Shown here piece by piece: positions 35,232 through 44,542 of a DNA stretch of 64,000 bases. Position 1 is the first letter of the stretch. Every line of letters starts with the position of its first letter. The position numbers and the translations under genes were made by a program. The DNA comes from Xanthomonas sp. (GTDB taxonomy: Bacteria; Pseudomonadota; Gammaproteobacteria; Xanthomonadales; Xanthomonadaceae): contig NZ_JAFIWC010000006.1 in the NCBI RefSeq assembly GCF_017163755.1, forward strand, positions 124,001 through 188,000, read 5' to 3'. The notes beneath the pieces were generated by a model that saw nothing but the letters and a program-made list of their open reading frames with translations, was not told the origin of the DNA and did not search any database.

Positions 35232-36656
35232 CTACGGCATCACCGGCGGCACATACGGCAGCGTCAGCCCCAGCAGCCACAGCAGCCCGAGCACCAGCGG
35301 GATGTGCACCAGCAACTGGATGAAGGTGAAGCCGACGATGTCGCGCGCCTTCAGGCCCAGCACGCCGAGCAGCGGCAGCATCCAGAACGGGTTGATCAGG
35401 TTCGGCAGCGCCTCGGCGGCGTTGTAGATCTGCACCGCCCAGCCCAGGTGCACCTTCAGTTCGTTCGCGGCCTGCATCACGTACGGCGCTTCGATGATCC
35501 ATTTGCCGCCGCCGGACGGCACGAAGAAGCCGAGCACCGCCGAATACGCGCCCATCACCAGGGCGAAGCTGTCGGCGCTGGCGATGCGCACGAACAGGCT
35601 GGACAGCCGGTGCGCCAGCGTCGCATCGCCGCTGCCGACGGCATGGGTGAGGATCATCGCGATGCCGCCGTACAGCGGGAACTGGATCAGCACGCCGGTG
35701 GTGCTGGGTACCGCCTTGGCCACCGCGTTGAGGAAGCTGCGCGGGCGCCAGTGCAGCAGCAGGCCCAGCGACAGGAACAGGAAGTTGTAGGTGTTCAGGC
35801 TGGCGATCGCGCCGACCACCGGCTTGCTCGCGAACTCGCCGGCCAGCCAGCCGAACGCGAGCAGCGACAGCAGCACGGTCAGCAGCGGGCTGTATTCCAG
35901 CCATTCGCCCGGACGGGTGCGTGGCGGCAGCGGCTCGGGTTCGGCCAAGGCGGCGCCGGCGAACTCGCGCGCGGTGCGCGCCGACGCGCCGCTGGGCGCG
36001 GTCAGCCAGGCGATCAGCAGCGAAACCGCGATCAGGATCGCGGTCAGCAGCAGCGACTGCCACAGCAGGATGGTCTGGGTGAACGGCAGTACGCCGGTGA
36101 TCTCGAGCAACCCCGGCGGCATGCTGGCGGGGTTGGCCTGCAACTGCGCGGCCGAAGAGCTCAGCCCCATCGCCCACACCGCGCCCAGGCCCAGGTAGGC
36201 CGACGCGCCGGCGGCGCGGTAGTCCATGCCCAGCGCCTGGCGCCGCGCCAGCGCGCGCACCAGCAGGCCACCGAACACCAGCGAGAAACCCCAGCTCAGC
36301 AGCGAGGCCAGCATGCTGATCAGGCCGACGTAGACGATGGCGCCGCGGCCGCTGCGCGGCACGCGCGCGAGCAGCTCGATCAGCCGCGACACGACCGGCG
36401 CGGTGGCCACCGCGTAGCCGCCGATCACCACGAACGCCATCTGCATGGTGAACGGGATCAGGCTCCAGAAGCCTTCGCCGAACGCCGCCGCGGTGGCCTG
36501 CGGCGTGGCGCCGAAGGCCATCGCCGCCAGCGCGACGATGACCACACCGAGCACGGCGAACACGTAGGCATCGGGAAACCAGCGCTCGGCCCAGGCCGCG
36601 CAGCGCAACGCGGCGCGAGCCATCCATCCATCGTGCGAAGCGGCAGTGGTGTTCAT
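35232..36656 (-). CDS. atoE: AtoE-type short-chain fatty acid transporter
   Basis: A 474-residue inner-membrane protein with about a dozen hydrophobic segments. Start at ATG 36656 preceded by CGGAG; upstream frame is not protein-like. Landmarks of the AtoE/TIGR00366 family: FWSLIPFTMQMAFVVIGGYA, SWGFSLVFGGLLVRALAR, QFPLYGGIAMIL, and the C-terminal FFVPSGGGKWIIEAPYV and NLINPFWMLP. Predicted to take up short-chain fatty acids such as acetoacetate or butyrate with protons. No ato pathway genes are adjacent. Confidence 0.9.
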   Translation of the reverse strand: MNTTAASHDGWMARAALRCAAWAERWFPDAYVFAVLGVVIVALAAMAFGATPQATAAAFGEGFWSLIPFTMQMAFVVIGGYAVATAPVVSRLIELLARVPRSGRGAIVYVGLISMLASLLSWGFSLVFGGLLVRALARRQALGMDYRAAGASAYLGLGAVWAMGLSSSAAQLQANPASMPPGLLEITGVLPFTQTILLWQSLLLTAILIAVSLLIAWLTAPSGASARTAREFAGAALAEPEPLPPRTRPGEWLEYSPLLTVLLSLLAFGWLAGEFASKPVVGAIASLNTYNFLFLSLGLLLHWRPRSFLNAVAKAVPSTTGVLIQFPLYGGIAMILTHAVGSGDATLAHRLSSLFVRIASADSFALVMGAYSAVLGFFVPSGGGKWIIEAPYVMQAANELKVHLGWAVQIYNAAEALPNLINPFWMLPLLGVLGLKARDIVGFTFIQLLVHIPLVLGLLWLLGLTLPYVPPVMP

Positions 36657-37196
36657 GTCGGAACTCCGGTCGGCGTCCGGGCGATTCTGCGCGCCGGCCG
36701 TCGCCTCCGCCAGCCGCCGCTCGAAACGGGCGCGATGGCAGGAACGGGTTGTGTGACCTGGGCGCCGAGTGCCGCTGTCCGTTGCTCGCTCGGCGGGTCG
36801 TTCGGACTGCCCGCCGCGGCTGCGGCAGCCGGCTCCGAAAACGCGCCCATCCAGCGGGACGTTCCTTCGTACGACGCGCCAAGCCGGGACTCGACACCGC
36901 TCGGGCGATCTCGGCATGAGCCGCCCCACATGCACTGGAAGTCTGCATCGCCAGCGTCGCACGCAATGTCAGTCGCCAGCGGCGCGCAGTTGCCGTGCCG
37001 CCATGCTGTCGGCAGCGATCCGGCGGACTGAAATTGGCGCCGCTCTGCGCTGCGGCGTGGCGTGGCGTGGAGCGAAGTGGCTGCTGCAGATCGGTCCGCA
37101 CACCTGCACCACCACCTTGCAGCAGGCCGAGGCCGCCGCGGCCGCGCGCCAGGCCGACATCGCCGCCGCGCAGGCCACGTGGCCGCGCAGCGGGCG
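36657..37196. other. Gene-free stretch between atoE and ubiA
   Basis: 540 bases with only GC-rich accidental open frames. At 37080-37190 one + frame reads LQQAEAAAAARQADIAAAQA, which faintly recalls a membrane-fusion-protein coiled coil, but the match is too low in complexity to claim. Nothing else is identified. Confidence 0.4.
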
Positions 37197-38105
37197 TCAG
37201 GCCGCCGGCGAACGCGTCGCCAGCGCGGCGACGATGCCGGCGAAGATCGCCAGGCCGACCCAGTTGTTGTGCAGGAAGGCGCGGAAACAGGCGCTGCGCT
37301 CGCGACCGCGCGCCAGCGCGAACTCGTAGGCGACCAGCAGCGCGGCCACGCCCAGTCCAGCCCAGTACCAAGGGCCCAGCGCGCCGCGGGTGCCGACGAA
37401 GCCCAGCGCGACGAACATCAGCGCGTACAGGATGGCTTGCGCGACCAGGTCCAGGTCGCCGAACAGGATCGCGGTGGACTTGGAGCCGGCGCGCAGGTCG
37501 TCCTCGCGGTCGACCATCGCGTACCAGGTGTCGTACGCGGTGGCCCACAGGATGTTGGCCGCGTACAGCAACCAGCCCAGCGCCGGCACCTCGCCGCGGA
37601 TCGCGGCGAAGGCCATCGGGATGCCCCAGCCGAACGCCATGCCGAGGTAGACCTGCGGCAGGTAGGTGTAGCGCTTCAGGTAGGGGTAGCTGGCGGCGAG
37701 GAACAGCCCGACCACGCTCAGGCCGATGGTCAGCGCGTTCATCGTCAGCACCAGCGCGAAGGCGACGACCATCAGCAGCGCGAACAGCGCCAGCGCCTCG
37801 CGGCCGCTGACCGCGCCGGTGGCCAGCGGCCGCCCGCGGGTGCGCTCCACCTGCGGGTCCAGCCAGCGGTCGGCGTAGTCGTTGATCACGCAGCCGGCCG
37901 AGCGGGTGAGCCAGACGCCGGCGGTGAACACGAACAGCGTCCACAGCGGCGGCAGGCCGTCGGCGGCCAGCCACAGCGCCCACCAGGTCGGCCACAGCAG
38001 CAGCAGCGCGCCGATCGGACGGTCGCCGCGCAGCAGTTTCCAGTACTGCCCCAGGCGCGCGCGCGGCGGCAGCGCGGCGGGCGTTTCGTAGCGTTCGTAA
38101 CCCAT
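37197..38105 (-). CDS. ubiA: 4-hydroxybenzoate octaprenyltransferase
   Basis: A 302-residue integral membrane enzyme that prenylates 4-hydroxybenzoate in ubiquinone synthesis. Start ATG 38105 (MGYERYETP). Aspartate-rich motifs are intact: [23 protein letters not shown] and [13 protein letters not shown], both of which hold magnesium-bound diphosphate. Eight to nine hydrophobic helices. ubiK, another ubiquinone gene, is 3 kb away. Confidence 0.96.
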   Translation of the reverse strand: MGYERYETPAALPPRARLGQYWKLLRGDRPIGALLLLWPTWWALWLAADGLPPLWTLFVFTAGVWLTRSAGCVINDYADRWLDPQVERTRGRPLATGAVSGREALALFALLMVVAFALVLTMNALTIGLSVVGLFLAASYPYLKRYTYLPQVYLGMAFGWGIPMAFAAIRGEVPALGWLLYAANILWATAYDTWYAMVDREDDLRAGSKSTAILFGDLDLVAQAILYALMFVALGFVGTRGALGPWYWAGLGVAALLVAYEFALARGRERSACFRAFLHNNWVGLAIFAGIVAALATRSPAA

Positions 38106-38260
38106 GCGACAAGGGTAGCAGCCGGGCCTGTCCGGCGGCAGCACGGCGCGGTCCGCCATGCCTGCGCCGCGGCGGTGGCGGGCGCGGGACCCGCTGCGGC
38201 CGCAAGGGACGGCAAGGGGGAGACGCGGCGCGCGGTTTGCCGTTAGAATGCGCGTCCGTT

Positions 38261-38337
38261 GCGCCCGTAGCTCAGCCGGATAGAGTAGTGGCTTCCGAAG
38301 CCATTGGTCGGGGGTTCGAATCCCTCCGGGCGCACCA
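38261..38337 (+). tRNA. tRNA-Arg (anticodon CCG)
   Basis: A 77-nt gene with acceptor stem GCGCCCG/CGGGCGC, D arm AGCTCAGC, anticodon loop TTCCGAA (anticodon CCG), T arm GGGGGTTCGAATCCC, and an encoded CCA. The anticodon stem includes one G-U pair (GTGGC/GCCAT). A -10-like TAGAAT lies at 38244-38249. Confidence 0.97.
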
Positions 38338-38507
38338 TCGAACAGTGCTGTGGATGTTCCACCAGATCCCGATGCCGGCATGGCCCGGCTGCTGAGCGCG
38401 CAAGGCGCCGCCATGGCTGGCCCGTACGCGACCGCCATGCAAGGCCGGCGGCAGTGCCGGCCCTCGTCCCCTCTCGTTCCCGCCATGCCGGCCGGCGCCG
38501 GCCTGCG

Positions 38508-39347
38508 GTGGCGCAGGTGAAGACCGCGTTCGAACCACCCGGCAAGCCGGCGGTACGCACGCTCGGCGACGACGACGCGATCGCCTACCTGCGCGTGGGC
38601 CGCGGCGCGCCGGTGGTCCTGGTGCACGGCGCGCTGTGCGACTACCGCTACTGGTGGCCGCAATGGCGCGGCCTGGCCGAGGCATTCGAACTCACCTCGC
38701 TGAGCCTGGGCCGGTACTACCCGGCGCTGGCGTCGGCGGCACGGCACACGTTCGGTTGGCGCTGGCATGCGCAACAGGTGGCGGCGTTCATCGCCGCCAG
38801 CGGGCCGGCGCCGGTGCACCTGGTGGGGCATTCGCGCGGGGCGGCGGTGGCCTGGCAGGTGGCCCTGCAGCATCCGCAACTCCTGGCCAGCCTGAGCCTG
38901 TTCGATCCGGGCGGACCACAGCCGGGCGGCCTGCCGGCCGAGGTCGAGGCGGTACGCGAACGGGCGGTGGCGCTGGTCGCCAGCGGCCAGGTCGAGGCGG
39001 GGCTGGCGTGCTTCGTCGATTCGGTCAGCCAGCCGGGTGCCTGGGCGCGCAGCAGCGAGATGTTCCGGCAGATGGTGCGCGACAACGCGGCGACCCTGGC
39101 GCCGCAGTTGCGCGATGCGTTGCCGCCGTACCGGCGCGAGGACGCGATGGCGCTGCCGCTGCCGGTGTTGCTGGTCACCGGCGAGCGCAGCCCCGCGCAG
39201 TACCGCGACAATGCGGCAGCGCTGTCCGCATGGCTGCCCGACGCGCGCTGGCACGCGCTGGCGGGGGCCTCGCACGGCATGACGTTCACCCATGCGCGCC
39301 GCTGCAACGCCTTGCTCGAGGAGTTCTTCCGCCTGCATGCGCGCTAG
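38508..39347 (+). CDS. Alpha/beta hydrolase
   Basis: About 279 residues from a GTG at 38508 (another GTG at 38517 is as likely; no clear Shine-Dalgarno). Oxyanion loop [14 protein letters not shown], nucleophile elbow GHSRG, and a late histidine in GASHGMTF give the catalytic set; the acid is probably in the LLVTGERSP region. Substrate cannot be inferred. It begins 170 nt after the tRNA gene, and the longer frame upstream runs through the tRNA, so it is not used. Confidence 0.85.
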   Translation: MAQVKTAFEPPGKPAVRTLGDDDAIAYLRVGRGAPVVLVHGALCDYRYWWPQWRGLAEAFELTSLSLGRYYPALASAARHTFGWRWHAQQVAAFIAASGPAPVHLVGHSRGAAVAWQVALQHPQLLASLSLFDPGGPQPGGLPAEVEAVRERAVALVASGQVEAGLACFVDSVSQPGAWARSSEMFRQMVRDNAATLAPQLRDALPPYRREDAMALPLPVLLVTGERSPAQYRDNAAALSAWLPDARWHALAGASHGMTFTHARRCNALLEEFFRLHAR

Positions 39348-39776
39348 CGCGTGGTCGGAGCCGTGGGTGCTTGCGATCAAGCAGCCGCTGGGAGCGGCGC
39401 CTGGTGCTTTGGCCATCCGTCGCGACAATTCGTCGTCAAAACTGCCGCGGCTACTGGCCCGAGGTCCGGATCGTTCCTACACGTGATCCACCGTGATCGG
39501 AACACGCCACTGGCCCGGTCGCGTGCCAGTGGCACAGACCCGTGGCCTAGCTGCTGGAGCGCAAGCGTGGCGAGCGCGGCGCGGCGGCGCGGGCTCACTG
39601 CGCGAGCGGCGGCATCTCTTCGCGCGCGCTGAAGTGGATCGAGGCTGGTGCACGTCGCACTGGCCTCGAAGCGCTGGACGCACATCGGCGCGGCGTCGAC
39701 GTTCGAGCCGAGATGTCCATTCGCCGCGCGGCACACCCAAGTTCCTGCAATGCTGTTGCCAAGCGCGTGGCACGTC
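39348..39776. other. Gene-free stretch before comM 3' end
   Basis: 429 bases between convergent genes. Only accidental GC-rich frames are open, and no terminator or repeat stands out beyond a short run of GGGAGCGGCGCC. Confidence 0.4.
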
Positions 39777-41306
39777 CTAGCCGCTGGCCATGGCCGGCAC
39801 CGCCACCTCCTCGCCACGATCCAGCTGCCGATAGCCGATCGCCTCGCTCAGGTGCGCGCTGCCGATGGCGTCGCTTTCGGCCAGGTCGGCGATGGTGCGC
39901 GCCACGCGCAGGATGCGGTGCAGTGAGCGCGCCGACAGCCGCAGCCGTTCGATCGCATGCTCGAGCAGCGCCTCGTCGCGCGCGCCCAGCCGGCAGTCGC
40001 GCAGCGTTTCGCTCTGGCCGAGCTGGCCGTTGGGGCGTCCGGCGCGCGCCAGCTGCCGTTGCCGTGCATGTTCCACCCGTGCACGCACCGCGGCGCTGGA
40101 TTCGCCGGGCGCGGCGTCGGCACGCAAGGCCTGCGGCGGCAGCCGCGGCACGTCCACGTGCAGGTCGATCCGGTCCAGCAGCGGGCCGGAGATGCGCGCG
40201 CGGTAGCGGCGCACGCTGTCCGGCGTGCAGCGACAGCGCCCGCTGGCATCGCCGGCCCAGCCGCAGGGGCAGGGATTCATCGCCGCGACCAGCTGGAAGC
40301 GCGCGGGGAACTCCGAACTGCGCGCCGCGCGCGACACCGTGACCGTTCCCGATTCGAGCGGCTCGCGCAGTACTTCCAGCGCATGCCGGTTCCACTCAGG
40401 CAACTCGTCCAGGAACAGCACGCCGTGATGCGCCAGCGAGATCTCGCCCGGGCGCGGATGGGTGCCGCCGCCGACCAGCGACACCGCGCTGGCGGTGTGG
40501 TGCGGCGCGCGGTAGGGGCGCTGCCGCCAGCGTGCCGGATCCAGGCCGCGGCCGCTGACCGAGGCGATCGCCGCGCTTTCCAGCGCTTCGGCCTCGCTGC
40601 TGTCGGGCAGGATGCCGGGCAGGCGTGAGGCCAGCAGGGTCTTGCCGCAGCCGGGACTGCCGATCAGCAGAAGATGGTGGTGCCCGGCCGCGGCGATCTC
40701 CAGCGCGCGCCGCGCATGCGCCTGCCCGCGCACGTCGGCCAGGTCCGGGAACGGCGTGGCCGCGGCCGGCAGGGCCTGCGCCGCCGGCAGGGTCTTGCTG
40801 CCGTTCAACAGCGCGCAGACTTCGAGCAGGGTACGCGCGGTATAGGCCTGCACGTGCTGCGCCAGCGCCGCTTCGGCGCCATTGCCGGCCGGCACGATCA
40901 GCGTGCGGCCGGCCTGCGCGGCGACGAGCGCCGCCGGCAGCACGCCGTCCACCGGGCGCAGTTCGCCAGTCAGCGCCAGCTCGCCCAGGAATTCGTAGCC
41001 GCCCAGCGCCTGCGGATCGATCTGCCCGGCGGCGGCGAGGATGCCCAGCGCGATCGGCAGGTCGAAGCGGCCGCCTTCTTTGGGCAGGTCGGCTGGGGCC
41101 AGGTTGACGGTGATGCGCCGCGCCGGGAACTCGTACTGCGCGCAGAGGATGGCGGCGCGCACGCGGTCGCGCGATTCGCGCACGGCGGCCTCCGGCAGGC
41201 CGACGATCTGCGTGGCCGGCAGCCCGCCGGACAGATGGACCTCGACCCGGACCGGAGGCGCAAGCACCCCCGCGCGGGCACGGCTGTGCACCAGCGCCAG
41301 GCTCAT
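39777..41306 (-). CDS. comM: ComM/YifB family MCM-like ATPase
   Basis: A 509-residue protein starting at ATG 41306 (MSLALVHSRA). N-terminal Lon-protease-like ChlI fold (VEVHLSGGLPATQIVGLP, ITVNLAPADLPKEGGRFDLPIALGIL), then a Mg-chelatase-type AAA+ with Walker A GSPGCGKT (217-224), Walker B LFLDELPE, the cysteine cluster PCPCGWAGDASGRCRCT, and a C-terminal helical domain. ComM drives branch migration during integration of transforming DNA. Followed upstream by ubiK with an 11-nt gap. Confidence 0.95.
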   Translation of the reverse strand: MSLALVHSRARAGVLAPPVRVEVHLSGGLPATQIVGLPEAAVRESRDRVRAAILCAQYEFPARRITVNLAPADLPKEGGRFDLPIALGILAAAGQIDPQALGGYEFLGELALTGELRPVDGVLPAALVAAQAGRTLIVPAGNGAEAALAQHVQAYTARTLLEVCALLNGSKTLPAAQALPAAATPFPDLADVRGQAHARRALEIAAAGHHHLLLIGSPGCGKTLLASRLPGILPDSSEAEALESAAIASVSGRGLDPARWRQRPYRAPHHTASAVSLVGGGTHPRPGEISLAHHGVLFLDELPEWNRHALEVLREPLESGTVTVSRAARSSEFPARFQLVAAMNPCPCGWAGDASGRCRCTPDSVRRYRARISGPLLDRIDLHVDVPRLPPQALRADAAPGESSAAVRARVEHARQRQLARAGRPNGQLGQSETLRDCRLGARDEALLEHAIERLRLSARSLHRILRVARTIADLAESDAIGSAHLSEAIGYRQLDRGEEVAVPAMASG

Positions 41307-41317
41307 GGCGGCGGGGA

Positions 41318-41593
41318 TCAGGCTTGCGGCGTGCTGTCGGTACCGCTGCCGCTGCGCGCGGCTTCCAGCGCGGCCACGGTCTGCTCCAGCGCGTCCAGCT
41401 TCTCGCGGGTGCGCAGCAGTACCGCGCGCTGCACTTCGAATTCCTCGCGGGTGACCAGATCGAGCTTGCCCAGCCCGGCCTGCAGCGCGCTCTTGAAGGT
41501 GTTCTGCAGTTCGTCGCGGGATTCGCGCAGGCCCGGCGGCACCAGGTCGCTGAGGCGGCGGGCAAGGTCGTCGAGTTGGTTGAAGTCGATCAT
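41318..41593 (-). CDS. ubiK: Ubiquinone biosynthesis accessory factor UbiK (YqiC/BMFP)
   Basis: A 91-residue coiled-coil protein: FNQLDDLARRLSDLVPPGL, then LVTREEFEVQRAVLLRTREKLDALEQTVAALE, typical of the YqiC/BMFP family. It forms a coiled coil that associates with UbiJ and ubiquinone lipid intermediates at the membrane. Start ATG 41593. Its place between comM and the PII gene is common in xanthomonads. Confidence 0.92.
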   Translation of the reverse strand: MIDFNQLDDLARRLSDLVPPGLRESRDELQNTFKSALQAGLGKLDLVTREEFEVQRAVLLRTREKLDALEQTVAALEAARSGSGTDSTPQA

Positions 41594-41705
41594 GGCTGTG
41601 CTCCGGCAGGTGGCGCCAGACTGCGGCATCCGGCGGTCCGGGGCCATCGGTGCTGGGCGCGGTGCGCTGTCGGAAAATTCCGGCGATGAAGCGCGCGTTC
41701 ATTGA

Positions 41706-42798
<1,093 letters not shown>

Positions 42799-42826
42799 CG
42801 CAATGCCCCGTCCGCATGGCTGACGA

Positions 42827-42900
42827 GCGTATCGCGCCGGCTTCAGGCCGGACGGACGTTTCTACGTCCTCGAGGAGATCCCGTCACCGCGTCAGCGCAC
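42827..42900 (+). pseudogene. Duplicated 3' end of the preceding lipoprotein gene
   Basis: About 74 bases repeat the end of the lipoprotein gene 98 nt downstream: YRAGFRPDGRFYVLEEIPSPR here against YRFGFSPDGSFYILEEIPPPR in the gene, with the stop TAG replaced by CAG. It has no start or 5' part, so it is a leftover of a paralogous copy. The rest of the 42799-43327 spacer has no gene; it holds a (GGCGCT)n run near 43050 and an inverted repeat (43201-43226). Confidence 0.75.
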
Positions 42901-43200
42901 TTCGACCGGGGCAGGTATAGGCAGCCGGCGAAGCGCCGTGGGAGGACGCTGGCCGCGATGGGCGCGACAAGGTCTGTCGCGGCTGATGGCGTGAAGCCAG
43001 CCGATGTCGCTTCACCGGCCGGAGCCTGCGAACAGACGCGAGAAACTTGCTGGCGCTGGCGCTGGCGCTGGCGCGCTGCGCCGCGGCGCATGAAGGCTGC
43101 AATCGAACCGTCGGGAGGAGTGTGCTTTGCTGGACCGCGGCCGCTGGATCGCGGGCGCATCGTCGAGGCGCTTCGACCTCGAGCTGATCCACGAGGCCAT

Positions 43201-43226
43201 GCATCCATGGACGGCGCCATGGATGC
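43201..43226. repeat. Inverted repeat (10-bp arms) beyond speE
   Basis: GCATCCATGG (43201-43210) and CCATGGATGC (43217-43226) are perfect inverted arms around ACGGCG. It lies 100 nt beyond the speE stop; no U run follows, so it is not a standard terminator. Confidence 0.6.
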
Positions 43227-43327
43227 GCCGCATCACGACATGGCCGTTGCGCGACGCACGACACGGCTTCCCGGCCTGCTTGCAGAGGTTCTTCCGGCGG
43301 AAGCGCCGATGCGCTTCCGTCCCGGGT

Positions 43328-44179
43328 TCACTCGCCCAGCGCTTCGGCCACGAACGGCGGCAGCACCTGGGTGCCGGCGTGCAGGTGCGCGCTGTAGTAG
43401 CGGGTGGCGAACGGCTTGGCGGCCGCGTCGTCCTGGCGGAAGTCGAAACCGCCCTGCTTGCGCGCCAGGGTCACGCTCCACCAGCCGGTCGGGTAGCACG
43501 GCTGCGGGAACGGCACGGTGTGGAAGCTGGCGAAGCCGGCCTTGCCCATCTCCGCGCGCATTTCCTTGATCAGGTCCAGCAGCGCCAGCGGCGACTCGGA
43601 CTGCTGCACCAGGATGCCGTCGTCCTTCAGCGCCTTGAAGCAGCTGGCGTAGAACGCCTTGTTGAACAGGCCTTCGGCCGGGCCGACCGGATCGGTGGAG
43701 TCGACGATGACGATGTCCACGCTGCCGGCCGGGCAATTGGCCATGTAGGCGATGCCGTCGTCGAACAGCAGCTCGGCGCGCGGGTCTGAGTTGGATTCGC
43801 ACAGTTCCGGGAAGTACTTCTCGGCCATGCGCGTGACCTGCTCGTCGATGTCGCACTGGGTGGCGCTTTCCACGCCCGGGTGCTTGAGCACCTCGCGCAG
43901 CGTGCCGCAGTCGCCGCCGCCGATGATCACCACGCGCTTGGGCGCGGCGTGGGTGAACAGCGCCGGGTGGCTGATCATCTCGTGGTAGAAGAAGTTGTCG
44001 CGCGTGGTCAGCATCACCGCGCCGTCGATCACCATCAGCTTGCCCCAATCGGTGGTGTCGTAGATCTCGATCTTCTGGAACGGCGACTGCACTTCGTCCA
44101 GCTTGCCGGTGATGCGGTAGCCGATGGCCGAGCCGGTGGGCTGGAAGTGTTCGATGTACCAGTTGTCGTTGGCGCTCAT
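43328..44179 (-). CDS. speE: Spermidine synthase
   Basis: A 283-residue aminopropyltransferase that makes spermidine from putrescine and decarboxylated SAM. Start at ATG 44179 (MSANDNWYIEHFQP). Conserved features: QIEIYDT-type start of the domain (KIEIYDT), FFYHEMISHPAL, the SAM-binding VVIIGGGDCGTLREVLKH and the catalytic DSTDPVGPAEGLF. Divergent from speA across a repeat-rich spacer, so both polyamine genes can share control. Confidence 0.97.
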   Translation of the reverse strand: MSANDNWYIEHFQPTGSAIGYRITGKLDEVQSPFQKIEIYDTTDWGKLMVIDGAVMLTTRDNFFYHEMISHPALFTHAAPKRVVIIGGGDCGTLREVLKHPGVESATQCDIDEQVTRMAEKYFPELCESNSDPRAELLFDDGIAYMANCPAGSVDIVIVDSTDPVGPAEGLFNKAFYASCFKALKDDGILVQQSESPLALLDLIKEMRAEMGKAGFASFHTVPFPQPCYPTGWWSVTLARKQGGFDFRQDDAAAKPFATRYYSAHLHAGTQVLPPFVAEALGE

Positions 44180-44214
44180 GGATATCCTAAGAAAGCAGAA
44201 AGAGTGCAGGCTTC

Positions 44215-44405
44215 CCTTCTCCCACCGGGAGAAGGTGGCGCGGAGCGCCGGATGAGGGTGGGGCGCAGCCTCGCGCAGCCAAATAGCGCGATGCCAGGCC
44301 CACCCTTCGCCGGGTGAGGGTAAGGCGCAGCCTCGCGCAGCCAAATCGCGCGATGCCAGGCCCAACCCCTCGCCGGATGAGGCAGGGCGCGGCCTCGCGC
44401 ACTCC
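44215..44405. repeat. Dispersed hairpin plus 62-63-bp tandem repeats in the speE-speA spacer
   Basis: CCTTCTCCC/GGGAGAAGG (44215-44223, 44227-44235) forms a 9-bp hairpin and is followed by units starting at 44247, 44309 and 44372 (GCCGG.TGAGG..GGCGCAGCCTCGCGCA). The first two units (62 and 63 nt) are nearly identical and the third is partial. The motif belongs to a family of intergenic repeats common in Xanthomonadaceae. They lie in the speE leader. Confidence 0.75.
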
Positions 44406-44473
44406 AGCCGCAACGCAGCGCCAACCCCAAACCCACGGTTCCCACCGGGGAGCCGGGCGTCGGGTCGGCGCGG

Positions 44474-44509
44474 ATTGTAACGGACCCCATGCGAGCCAGG
44501 CGTTACAAT
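44474..44509. promoter_or_regulatory. Back-to-back TACAAT inverted repeat in the speA promoter
   Basis: ATTGTAACG (44474-44482) and CGTTACAAT (44501-44509) are perfect 9-bp inverted arms 18 nt apart. Each arm reads TACAAT outward, like a -10 element on each strand, which fits divergent transcription of speE (leftward) and speA (rightward, start 34 nt after the right arm). Could equally be a protein-binding operator. Confidence 0.5.
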
Positions 44510-44542
44510 TCACGCCCTTTTGCCCTCAGCCGAGCCGACACG

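Noticed and set aside
37080-37190. Possible membrane-fusion-protein remnant (LQQAEAAAAARQAD)
   Set aside because: Low-complexity Ala/Gln stretch that could arise by chance in this composition; no second supporting block.
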